Source: Lichina pygmaea
Lineage: Eukaryota > Ascomycota > Lichinomycetes > Lichinales > Lichinaceae
Direction of reading: 5' to 3'
Length of the DNA: 64,000 nucleotides
Assembly (NCBI GenBank): GCA_963422465.1
Contig: OY730171.1
Span: forward strand, 1,116,001-1,180,000
This document shows positions 1 through 10,665 of this stretch, piece by piece (the stretch's first letter is position 1; every line of letters begins with the position of its first letter). The notes below the pieces were generated by a model. That model was not told the origin of the DNA and did no database searches. It was given only the letters and a program-made list of their open reading frames with translations. A program made the position numbers and the translations under genes.

Positions 1-468
1 GATTCGTCTTGTCTGTTGCAGGGTCATTGGCTTGGGTCTCACCTCAAGCCGCACCGAGCGCCTGGTCGCCTTGGCGGTGATCAGATCGTCCTTCATCCCC
101 TGCCTGACCCTCTCTTCTTCGGCAGACGCCTCCGTCTGTTCGCACCGAGCAGCCCAAAGCTTGGACAGCTCCGGCGGGGCTGTCACATCCGAACGACGTG
201 CCTCGACAACATCGTCCGGGTCACTCTGGAGCTTGCGGGTGCTCGAAGAATGTCGGGAGCCAGAGGACGTGTAGGGACCTGGTAGTCTTCGCCTGGGCAA
301 GCATCGTGGTGCTGGTCGCTGGTTCGCCGTAGATTGTAGCGGTGAGGATGCGGCAGCCAAAAGCGACGACACTGCAGGGTTGAGAGACGGCGCCGGTAGT
401 CTTGTTGCTGATGGTATGCCTGATACTCGCGCTGACCTTGATTCCCGTACGACTGATCTTGATCGCAT
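1..468 (-). CDS. 5' part of an unidentified gene, cut by the left edge
   Basis: An open frame on the minus strand runs from an ATG at 468 (a further in-frame ATG lies at 558) to a good donor GTGAGA whose first base is 42, so the visible exon is 43-468 and the intron leaves the window. The roughly 140 encoded residues look disordered: many Ser, Arg and Pro, with a stretch reading SGIPSATRLPAPS, then a more charged helix-like end (SKLWAARCEQTEASAEEERV). Ser/Arg/Pro leaders of this kind occur at the N termini of fungal kinesins and other cytoskeletal proteins, but nothing diagnostic is visible. An acceptor-like TTGCGCAG just upstream of 468 means the first exon could lie further up. Existence of the exon is moderately supported; its function is unknown. 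Confidence 0.45.
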   Translation of the reverse strand, partial: MRSRSVVRESRSARVSGIPSATRLPAPSLNPAVSSLLAAASSPLQSTANQRPAPRCLPRRRLPGPYTSSGSRHSSSTRKLQSDPDDVVEARRSDVTAPPELSKLWAARCEQTEASAEEERVRQGMKDDLITAKATRRSVRLEVRPKPMTLQQTRRI

Positions 469-558
469 TCTGCGCAATTGCGACCAAAGCAAGAATCTGG
501 AAGCCGAAGACGATACAGAAGATCGGGTGGCTGTCACACCGCTACTGAGGATGACCAT

Positions 559-1435
559 GACGGCCGACAATGGCGTGGTCTGGCTACGCCGGCGTCGTCG
601 GTCACCTTTGTAGGTCAGCACTATCATCTAGGCCCTGCTGGGCAGTGCTCGGAACGGTGATACTGGTGACGAATGAATACCTGGCGTACCGTACGATACC
701 GTACCGTAGAGCCTACCACAACGCTCACGAGCAGCACTTTTAGCCAAGTGGTACATAATACGGAAGGTACGTACTCCCGTACTTCGTAGATAGCGAGGAT
801 GGCAGTCCCGCAAGACAGTCAGAAATGTTTCAAGACTGACGCCAATGCTCCGACTTGGTGTAAATGTTACACAGCCATATCCAGACGACCGCATCCCCAC
901 ATCCCCACCTCATCTACTTCCGTACTTCCGTAAACCTCATGCAAACCCCATCCAAGCCCCAGGCGAACGAGTAAGCCCAACAAGCACCGACCAAACTCTC
1001 CCTTCCGCACTCTACGCTCTTCCTTTGCACGCTCTTGATCCTCCTAATCCAACACCGACACAGATGTGCTTGGTATATTTCCATACGTAGAACAGCCATA
1101 GATACATGATGTATGTAGCAAGGTGAAGTAGATCTATGATGGGTGTCACATGATAGATGTATGATACACACGACATGATAGACGCACGACAGACATAGCA
1201 AAGTAGATGTCAGATGCATACATAGCAAGGCACATCCTCACACCCAGAACAGACAGAGCAAGATCAGCCAGCAACAAGCATGCAGGCTTTGTTAGTATAA
1301 GAGAGAAGACGAGAAACAGAGCATTGGGTCGAGATTGGTGCATTCACTCAACGAGCCTGTCATGGAGAGGAAAGAAAAGACAATAACGCCCATAGATGCA
1401 GTGTTGGTATGTGATGGAGGTGATTAGGGCCCAGG
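559..1435. other. Intergenic spacer
   Basis: No supported gene. It holds the upstream region of the left-edge gene and the region downstream of the mannosidase gene. GTACCGTA-type strings occur near 690-710 and 770. AT-richer repetitive text with recurring 'gatagatgtatgata'-like words lies at about 1105-1230. Confidence 0.5.
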
Positions 1436-4147
1436 CTACGGTGGCCGGGCATTGCCGGTAGAAGTGCTGGTAGCAGCGTGTGCTACGTCTTTCACGGAGA
1501 TGGTCTTGACGAGCGTTTGCGTGCTCGGGAGCGTCGCGGTCGGCGGTCTGGGCATTGCTGCGACGGCAGCTTCTAGCATTCCTGCTGGACCCGCTGCCGC
1601 GGCGCCAGCCCCAGCTCCAGCTTCAGCAGCCACTGGCCCCGCGTCGTTCGCATGGCCTTGCTCGTTCTTCCGACCTAGCTGCTCCCCCGGGTGCTGCTCA
1701 TCCTCTCCCGGTTTCGTACCTCGAAGAGGTTTTTGTCGGGGCGGACGCACGAGCTTGCCGTGCTCATCGCGCGGCTTACGCGTCCAGCCGGTCGAGAAGA
1801 GTCGGCCAAGCTCGAAGCGTGGGAGAATGTGCGCTTCGGTGTTGATGACAACCTGATCGAGCGGGAAGACATCGTTGGGCGAAAAGAGTAGGTAGAAATA
1901 TTTTAATGTTTCGGCCTTGGCAGAAAAGAAGTTAGTGAGGTCGGCGACGAGGACACTCTCCCCAGGGAAGGGGAGGGGGTGGCGAGTTAGGGGGAAGAAG
2001 ATGAAAGAAGAAGAACAAAGACGAACCAGCCAGAAACTCTCCATGTTGTCCCGCTTCTGTGGTGGCATGTCGTTCACGTTATCAAGACTCGTAAAGCCGC
2101 CATTGTCATCGACCGCACTGTACTGCATGAAAGCCTCGAACATCCGCCAGCCCCAGTGGCGGTACGTGTCGTCGCCGGTGATGCGCCACATGTAGAACAG
2201 GCTCTCGACAGTCTCGGGCCGTTGCAGGTTGTGGCTGTCCTGCGCCTTGATGACGTAGTCGGCCAGCCACGCGGCGGCGTCGTCGTCGCTGAGATCATCC
2301 AGCGCTTGCACGTGGTCCGCCTCGCGCAGAGGAGGGTTGTGAATGTTGAAGTGCGCAATCTCCGGCGCCAGCCCCGTCTTCGTCACCTTGTACATGCCCC
2401 AGCATGTCTGCATGAGCTCGCGCGCGAGTCTCATCTCCTCTTCCTGCTTGGTGCCCCACGGTCCTTGCAACTTGGCCTTTGCCTCCGTCGCTCCGCCCGT
2501 GGCTCCGAGCGCGATCGTGCCGGGCATGAAGCACACGAGGTGGTCCATCTTGGGAGAGAGCGGGTGCTTCAGGCCGTCCGGCCGTTCGCCCAGGACGGTG
2601 ATGTTCGATGTCTCCGAGTACGTGATGAGATGCTTCCGCACGCCCGCCAGTGCCTGGTCCCACATGTCCTGGTAGACGGGCTCTTGCTTCGAAGTCTGAA
2701 GATACTGCTTGATGAGATACTCTACAGCTTTCACGTCAGTTCAATGCAATACGCGCTCAGGGTCTGGCCCGGGTGATATGGCCACATTTGACTGACCGTA
2801 GTAAGAATCCCCCCTGCTGCCCAATCGGATGTTTGCTCCTCTAAACGTCCCCGAGTTGGCGTAGACGAAGATCGGCACCAGCCCATCCTGTGCGCCGTTG
2901 TCGTCAATCACTTTGATGACCTTCTCTGCCTTCTCCCAGTAGTTGGCCTCTCCCGTCAGGTGGGCCAGGTACTTCAGCTCGAGCTGCAGGCTGGCTGCTT
3001 CGGCGGTTGACGACGCCCCGTCGTCGACGTGCGACGGGACACCCTGTCCTGACTTGAGGTTGACACTCGCGTAGGGAACGCCCGACTCGGATTCGAACGC
3101 GCCCAAGAGCCGATTGGCCAGGTCCGTCGCCTTTTCTATGTAGAGGTCTCCTCTTGCAACGCTGCCGCTGTCGTCTTCCAAAGGAGCCATCTCCGGATAA
3201 GCAGTTGACAGATAGTGCGCCGAGAGCAGACCACCGAGCATGCGAATCGTGGTCTCGAACGTGTTGACCTCATGATCCTTCTCGTAGGTCAGATTGGTCG
3301 ACACCCACCCACGCGCGCTCTGTAGACGCGATGTCAAATTCATGATCATGAGCGTATCCAGGCTGTCGACGATGATCCAGCCCAAACCTCCTGGTGCCAT
3401 CTGCCGGCCTGACTTGCCGATCGGCGAAAACTCATCGCAACCTAGGCGCTTCGTCAACGTCTCCCGCCAAGAAAAGGTAGCGGCTCCGAACGTACCCCAT
3501 GCATACTGCTCATAGGCGTCCCAGCTGAGAGTGAATACTTCCTTGACCTTCTCCCGTCGTTCATTCCAGTCGACTTGAGGTCCGCGATCCCGACCCCGCC
3601 ACCCGAAGAAAGTCCAGCGATCGCTGATTCTTCGCTCTATAGCCGCCGTCTCGGATCCCGAGACCACACCATACCAGTAGAGAATACCAACAAAGATCAG
3701 GAGAGGTCCGAGTGCAAAACGCTTTCTCCGCCACCAGCGCCGACGCCGATTGGAGTAGCTATAGTTGTAGGGCTTGTCTTTATACATCGGCAGCTCCTGC
3801 TTCTCGAAGAATGCTCCGATTCGATGCGCCGGCCCCGTCGACGTCACATGGTGTCTGCCGTGGTCGGCCCCTGAGCTGCCCCAATAGGAGTCCTCTAGCT
3901 CTCGTTGAGAGTTGTTGAAGCTGGGCACGTTCTTGGGGACCGTGAAGGACATGGTTTCGTCCTTCTGCTCCTGTCCCGCCGCCGCCGACCAGGTGTAGCC
4001 GGGTTCGCCGCGTCGGGTATCTTCGGTCTGGACAGGAGACCTACGCTGCGCCGACGAGGTGTTTGTGCCCACCAGTCGAGAGCTCCTCGAACGCGAGTTG
4101 GGAACAGCAAACTTGTTGCGTAGTCCAAAAGGATCCTGCACGTTCAT
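1436..4147 (-). CDS. Class I (GH47) alpha-1,2-mannosidase, type II membrane protein
   Basis: Three exons, 4147-2797, 2721-2027 and 1915-1436 (introns of 75 and 111 nt), give 841 residues. The first junction joins SRGDSYY to EYLIKQYL and the second joins ESFWL to AETLKYFYLLFSP, as in GH47 enzymes. The family trims terminal alpha-1,2-linked mannose from N-glycans in the ER or Golgi, with inversion and a bound Ca2+. Visible landmarks are a basic stretch followed by one membrane segment at about residues 144-163 (type II topology), a lumenal GH47 domain, and the motif NTEAHILPRF near the end of the domain that holds the Ca2+-binding Thr. ATG 4147 is the first in-frame ATG; the frame is open a little further up without one. 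Odd: after the catalytic domain there is a tail of over 100 residues, first charged, then Ala/Pro/Thr-rich, where most relatives stop soon after the motif. Confidence 0.9.
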
Positions 4148-4386
4148 GCTAGCAGAGCCATGGCATGGCACAAAGCAGACTGTCGTCGCAACTCGCAATA
4201 CGTCGCGCTCTGGACCGCCATCACTCGACCCGTACGTACGATATGTCCGAAGTTACACTGGCTTTCTCGCGCCGGGGACTTTTTTTGGGCCGCGAAAAGC
4301 CAGCGAGCCGCGCCACACTAGTTCCAACACAGACACTCGCATTGACTCGAGAAATATATATTACTTTAAGCGTCGAAAAGTCCAAT

Positions 4387-4473
4387 GCCCTCATAACTCA
4401 GTGGTAGAGTGTTGGATTGCAGCGCTTAGCCGTAATTATCCACAAGTCCGTTGTTCGAATCAGCGTGGGGGCT
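4387..4473 (+). tRNA. tRNA-Cys(GCA) with an anticodon-loop intron
   Basis: A full cloverleaf can be drawn. The acceptor stem GCCCTCA (4387-4393) pairs with TGGGGGC (4466-4472). The D stem is ACTC/GAGT and the T stem CGTTG/CAGCG closes loop TTCGAAT (4454-4460). The anticodon GCA is at 4419-4421, after U33. The intron is about 15 nt, roughly 4423-4437, directly 3' of position 37 as is canonical. One anticodon-stem pair (27-43, T-C) is mismatched. The internal A box (around 4394-4404) and B box (around 4452-4462) are intact. Confidence 0.88.
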
Positions 4474-5345
4474 TCTTGAACATTTTTTTCATTTTTGAAT
4501 CGTTTGTGCATCATTGGAGAGAACGCGCCCTTCCATCGTTATTGTCTGTTTCGACAATGGGGAAACAGAATTCGGTTTGGGCGTCTATTGGACCACCAAA
4601 CTTTGACAATGATTGTGAGCTCAGTTGAGCTTTCCTGGGCGTCAATGTTGACAGCATGGGCGCTCCATGTATACCCCACGCGAAGAAACACTGCTATCAC
4701 TTGACCACGGAAAACGGCTTTCTTCATCACAAGAGCCTCTAAGTATGTACAACGTACGTAAGTATGTAAAGGAGTATGGATCCGACAGGGGAACCAAGTC
4801 ACACGATCCCACCAACGCAGAGTCCAATATATTCCACAAATCCCTTCAATCGATTGGAACAACCATACTCAACACAACCTAATCCCATTCAAATTCTCCA
4901 TCGCTCGTCGAAGATGATATCCAGACATCTCCAGACATCTCCATTCAGCGCAATGCTGTGGTTGTGATCCTCGGTTTGCGGAAGATAAAAGTCTGTGCAT
5001 GGACACCCGGCAGCTTTTGACTCGCAGGAATATCGAAGGAGAGCAAAGGTTTATGCGGCGCAGTGGGCAGATGTAGAAGATCTAGGAAGAAGAGAGAGAG
5101 AGGAGAGATAATGTGTGCTTCGTCTCGGTAGATGGACTGATGTGGTTGAGAGGGAGGAAGTGGGTATTGTAAGGAGAGGGAAGTCTTGAGAGGCAGACGA
5201 GAGCAGAAGAAAGGGAGAGAAAGGTCGGTGTCAGATAGAGTAACAAGGCTGGCTGACTTCTCTTCGGGGGAAGAGTAATCGAAGAACAAAGCGACTGAAG
5301 CAAAGTGCAGTCTGCCGCGCAACGATGACGATGGTCGGCCAGACG
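4474..5345. other. Intergenic spacer downstream of tRNA-Cys and RAD16
   Basis: No supported gene. The tRNA is followed by a T-rich terminator-like run (about 4483-4497). A purine-rich stretch (GAGAGAGAGG-type) occupies about 5080-5230 and probably lies in the RAD16 3' untranslated region. GTAC-containing strings occur near 4750. Confidence 0.5.
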
Positions 5346-8300
5346 TCAGGCTCCGCGGAAGAGGAACTGCATGTCTTCGACGCTCAGGTTCGCCATGGCG
5401 GACTCATCGGCGTTGATCGTGCCGCGGATCATGTTCGACTTCTTCTCCTGCAGGAGGACCATGCGAGACTCGACCGAGTCTTCGATGACGAGACGCGTGA
5501 TGGTGCAGGAGCGTGTCTGACCGATGCGATGGCAACGATCGGCCGACTGCCACTCGGCTGCGGGATTCCACCATCTGTTCAACGGTCGAGTGGTCAGTCG
5601 CCGCATGGTTCACCTGAGGTCAGGGAATACAGGTGAAAGATCAAGAACAAGAAGACTCACGGGTCCACGATGATCACCTCGGACGCTTCCGTCAGGTTCA
5701 GAGCCACACCACCCGCCTTGAGAGACACCAGAAAGACGGTGACGTCGCAATTCGTCATGAAGTGGTCGATCGACGCCTGGCGTTGGGCCGGCGTCATGGT
5801 GCCGTCCAGCATGACGGTGTTCAGGCCAGCTCGGCGCAGACGCCATTCGACCAGCTGCAGCATCGACGTGAATTGAGAGAAGATGATGGCCTTGCGGGTG
5901 CACTTTCGGCTGCGCAGCTCGGCGAGCTTCATGACGAGCATCTCGATCTTGGTCGACGACGTCCACTTCTCCATGTCTATGCGGTTGATGATGGATGACT
6001 TCTTGACCGCGTACGTGTCCTGCTCGCGCTCCTCCTGTTCGAGGTCGATGCTGAGCGGGATGTGGCAACGCGGGCAGCCGGGGTCCTCGCCGCGGTCGGA
6101 GAAGCTCTTGACGTAGCTCTTGGCGCACTCGCGACAGAAGTCGTGGCGGCACGCCGAGCGGATGGCATCCTCGGCCGGATCGTCGCAGATGCAGCAGACG
6201 AGAACGTTCTGCCCGCCTTCGGCGTCCTTTCGCAGGATCATGTCCGGATGATCGGCCACCTGGCGCATCTGCATCAGCAGCCCAAAGATGTTGGCGTAGT
6301 TATTCAGCATGACGCCCTGCGCGACGTAGGTGTCGAACTCTCGTGTCGTGTTCCTCATGATGCTCGACGCGAAATCGCGCTCGATCTCGCCGAAGAACTC
6401 GTCATTGATCGTCAGGATCTTCGACGGCAGCTCCATCGACGACAGATGGTCGGCCTTGACGCGCCGAAGCATCACGCGTTCCAGCAACAGTCGCAGCTTC
6501 TTGAAGGCTTCGGCACCGTCGCCAGTGTTGCCGTACTCCGTGACTGCGTAGCTCGGTCAGCATCGCCAGCAACCGCCTTGTAGGGTAGGATCCGACTCAC
6601 TCGGATTAAGGAGCTCCAAGTTGAAGAGCGACACTGTAGTACGACGCAGTCAGCCACCTCGAAGCTGTCGCACGCGCGTCGTCGTCGAAACCTACGATGG
6701 TCGAAGCCGCTAGTGAAAGGTCAGCATCATCAGTCGCGACATGGCAGGGAATGATGAGATGCTCACCGATGATTGCAGCCCGTGCACTGCCGGGTCGTCG
6801 CCTCCAGCGTCCACTGCAGCTGCGTGCAACCGCAAGCCTTGCACATGTAGCACGAGAACGGCTTGACCTCGAGGAACCTGAGCAGCGAACACAGCTCGCC
6901 AATGCGGTTCTGCAGCGGTGTGCCGGATAAGCACCACTTGTAGTCCGCCTGCAGGGCAAAGCAGGCCTTTGCGGCGCCCGAGCTACGGGTCTGGAGTCCA
7001 TCGGGTCAATTCTCATGGCCCCCAACCACGACAGACAAGAATAGAGCCAGGATCACCTTGATGTTGTGTGCCTCGTCCAAGATGACCCGGTGAAACTTAA
7101 CGGCGTGGAACGGGCTGTCCTCTTTGACCAAGACCTTACCGTCCTCGTCGTCCTCGTCTCTTCTGGAGAAGCCTTTGGTTTGCTTGCGATGAGCGGCCTC
7201 CAGCGTGCTATCTGGAGACACTGTTAGATGCTTCCCCGCGGCCATTTCTTCCGCATGCAGGCGCATCCGGCCACAGGAGAAACGAGAAGGAGAAATTCGG
7301 CTTACAAGACGTGATGATGACGTCGTGGTCCTTGAGAAATGCTAGCGACCGCTTCTTCACGGCGAGGCCGTGGTACCGTAGCACCTTCAGCTTGCCGTCG
7401 GTGTAGGATCTGATCTCGTTCTGCCATTGCACCATGGCGACGGGCGGGACGACGACGAGGGTCGGCGCCCCGGCGGGATAGTCGGACATGATCAGCGACA
7501 CGGCCTGGATGGTCTTACCCATGCCCATCTCATCGCCCAACAGGCCGCCCTTCCACTGCGTCTTCTCCTGCTGAACCATCCAGTTCAGACCCTCGAGTTG
7601 AAATGGCTTGAGGAGACGTGTGATCGTCTTCGGCTGGGCCGCGCGAGCGACGGGGATGATGGGCTGCGCCGCCAGAGTCTCCCACATGTTCTCCACCTCG
7701 GGATGGTGCCGTGCCAGCCGCTGTCGATCAGACAACATCTGATCGGCCTCATAGATCAGCATCAGTTCGCGTCGTAGTGCTGCTGCGCTCTCGCGGTCGG
7801 TGCTCACTCTCTGGGCCCGTGTTTGACGACCACGGCCACGGCCACGAACGCGGCCGCCACCGCGACCCCGAGAACGCGCAGGATGTGCAGGGACCTGGCT
7901 TCCATCTTGGGCGGCATGCAGCCCCTGCTGCGCCGGAGGCTCCGTGCCGGACCCGGCAGCCACCACGGCATCGGCATCGGACTCGACGAGCTCATGCTCG
8001 GTGGTGACGGCAGACGATTCGGTATAGAGGCTCGTCAGGGTGGTCAGGGACGAGTCAGAGTCCGTGAGCTCGACATGGTCACGCTCAGACAACGAGGGGC
8101 GGCCTGCAGGTATCTTCCTCGCGACATCTTTCCGAGCACCGGAAGCGGCGGACATCACCTTGGGGCGAGCCGCGGCAGATGTCGTCGGGGTCGACCAACC
8201 GGCCGCTGGCCGGGACCGGGCGCTCGATCCTGCCATGCTTGAGCGCAGTCTCTTCCCTTCGCCCCTGAGGAGCGTTGACGATTCTGCATTTGCGGAGTGC

Positions 8301-9033
8301 ATCTTCTCGTACTCCTCGTCTTGCATCTTGCGCGCCAATTTGGCATCGACGGAATCGTCTTCGTCGTCGTCGTCGTCGTCGTCCTCCTCCTCCTCGTCCG
8401 TCTCGATGCCCCACTTGCGCTTGGGCGCGAGCGAGAACCTACTCCGGCGCAGTTCCTGTGCGCGCAGGGACGCATCGACCTTCGGGCGCGTGGTCAGGGG
8501 CTCGGCGTGGAGAGTGGACCCCATGCATGAGAGGCCCTCGGCCGGCGTCGGAAACATGCTGGTCTCTGGCGTGTCGTAGCCACTCGAACGGTCTCCCACG
8601 ACACGCCCAAAGGAGGACACGGAGGAGGCGCTCGGGGCAGCGGTCGGGGTGGCCGTTGAGATTTCCCGCGCGACGCTCCTCGTCATACGAGGAGCGGCCT
8701 GGGGTTCGATACCGCTCGAGGGCCGAGTGATGGCGACGGCCGCCATTACCTTTGGGTTCGCTTTCTCACGTGCTGAAGCACAGGGTGCGGTGGCTTCGTC
8801 GGTCCCTTCCATGTCGTCGTCTGCCCCGTCCAGGCCTAGGGCCCATCGAGCAGTCCTCGATGAGGACCCGGTCGGCTCGGCCTGCACAGCCGCGTGTCTC
8901 GTCGCTGGGTCAGGTTAGCACCGGAACTAGGCATGCCGAGTAGGTATCTTCGGGGGGGCGATCACTTACAGAACCGACGGCCTGTGGGTTTCGAAGGGGT
9001 GGCCTTTTTCGCTCGGCCCTTGGATCCGGCCAT
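5346..9033 (-). CDS. RAD16: RAD16: SNF2-family ATPase with RING finger, global-genome NER
   Basis: Eight exons: 9033-8970, 8904-7306, 7211-7057, 6990-6767, 6709-6696, 6633-6601, 6543-5661 and 5574-5346. They total 3201 nt and 1066 residues, with every junction in frame. The Rad7-Rad16 complex is an ATP-dependent DNA translocase and ubiquitin-ligase component that repairs UV lesions in non-transcribed chromatin in the nucleus. Residues 1 to about 430 are low complexity with acidic runs. Motif I (DEMGMGKT) is at about 479-486 and DEAH at about 600; LSGTPLQNR follows. A C3HC4 RING finger starting [10 protein letters not shown] at about 813 is inserted between the helicase lobes, as is typical of Rad16. 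Motif VI ([13 protein letters not shown]) is near the end, and the protein closes with [13 protein letters not shown]. The 14-nt fifth exon is needed to give the family sequence GCNHRGFDHLSLFN. Its partner RAD7 starts 1.6 kb away on the other strand. Confidence 0.95.
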
Positions 9034-10665
9034 CGTGCTGCGAGACAGTGTCCGTGAATTTCAGCACGGTCAGTAGCTATTCTGAGATGCTCTGCAACCG
9101 CGCTAAGCAAGGAACGATGGGCGGAATGGCTGTAAGTGGAGGAGATGCTGTAGAATATCAGCATGGCACAGCTAGGAAATAGCCAACGTGCATTCTCACT
9201 TACGGGTCCTATGGTGGGCTGCAACAGCCACTACCCGACTCGAAGGAGACTGAGGAACTGATGAAACGAGTCTTCCACAGGTGATGGCCGCGACCAAAAG
9301 AGGTGGTAGGACAAGCGGTGATCCTGGAAACACGCTCTCGTCTGGTTTATAAACCAATGTTGCCGATGTGTCGAGGACAGCAAGATACCCGGTGGGAGGG
9401 TCGAGCGGCCGGTCGCAGCGGATCGCCGAGTATGCTGGGCTTGCCGGGTTGCTTCACCCTTGGCAACGGATAACGACAGGGTGAGGTTGCTGCACCGGGG
9501 CGGCCGACGCGAGAAGGACGCGGATGTCTTGCGCGCTTTCGGTCGCCGCGGAACCTGTCTTGCTCTGGATCTGCCGTCGACGGCAGCCTCGTTGCTGCCA
9601 ACGCTCCCTCGGCTCACAGTACGTATAATGTAGGCGTAAAGTGATTTCTTTTCCGTCTGGGCGCGTGTGGCAAGACCGCGCTGGCACGCTAAGCGACGCG
9701 TTCACGGCCTACGGACTTTGCCGGAGTTTGGAATGAGGCTCGATCCGATAGTCCGTCGCAGTGGAACCAAAGCCAATCGCGCCACGACCAAGCCAGGCAA
9801 GGAGTGAGATAAGCGGTTTTCGGAGAAACAATATCCCACAACGTGTTTCAGGCACTGTCGCCCCAATATTCGAACTGTGGGGTCCCCGCGCTGGGGTGCC
9901 GTGGGGCTGAGAAAGATGAAATGTGTAGCGTGTAGAAGACTGGCTTTGCTGCTGGTGCGATAGCCACCGTAGATGCGTAGAGATGGGATCAGAGGTCTTG
10001 ATTTGCTGGTTGCTGGCGTCCCGTCCAAGGACACACAACGAATGGAAAGCCGTGTGTGGGCCTCCTAGGAACGAGAGTCAAGCTCTGCCGAAAGTCTGAT
10101 ACGCCGTCGAGCTCGAGAAGAAGCAGCTTCCGGATATCCGTTTCAAGGCGCCTTGTAGAGCTTCCCAGATCTTGAAAGGCTGTCACGGTGATGCGATCAA
10201 GGTGGAGGACGTTTCCCGAGAGAAGCTCTTTTGGCAGATGGAAACGCGTGAGAGGAAGATGAATCCGAAAATATTCGGCGTTAACCATCGCCCGGGACCC
10301 AGACGACGAGCTTCCGCGGGATTGAGGGATGACGCTAGGCCCAATGTAGATGCGTAAGCGAGCTCCTGTCCCCCCTGGAGGTGCACGCCTCGGATTGGCG
10401 AGGCCGGACCGGAATAACCATCAGCCGCCATTCGCTTAGCGCGTCTCCCCGATCTCTGATAAGTCACTCTCTCGCGTCTCTCTTGGTCCTCTCCTTCTCG
10501 CTCTCCAAGCTGCACCTTTCAGAGGCAGTATATGAAACAGAGCGAAGCAACGGCACCTCTCTGGCTGCAGAAAATCATCTTGCCCCTGCTCTGTCTCGGG
10601 TAGTCGTCTCGAGAATCCTATAGCCGTCGGCCAGGCGTAGCAACCGCGCGTTGCCAGCAGCCGCG
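9034..10665. promoter_or_regulatory. Shared divergent upstream region of RAD16 and RAD7
   Basis: A 1.6 kb spacer between the RAD16 start codon and the split RAD7 start codon. I see no convincing coding exon; the open frames here are short, Ser/Arg-rich and lack family resemblance. It must hold both promoters and both 5' leaders. The RAD7 leader runs up to the donor at 10668. No TATA box or known damage-response element could be assigned with confidence. Confidence 0.5.

Noticed and set aside
1452-1856. Plus-strand frames opposite the mannosidase tail
   Set aside because: Antisense shadow of the Ala/Pro-rich coding sequence.
9231-9705. Short minus-strand frames between RAD16 and RAD7
   Set aside because: Overlapping Arg/Ser-rich frames typical of chance in GC-rich promoter DNA.
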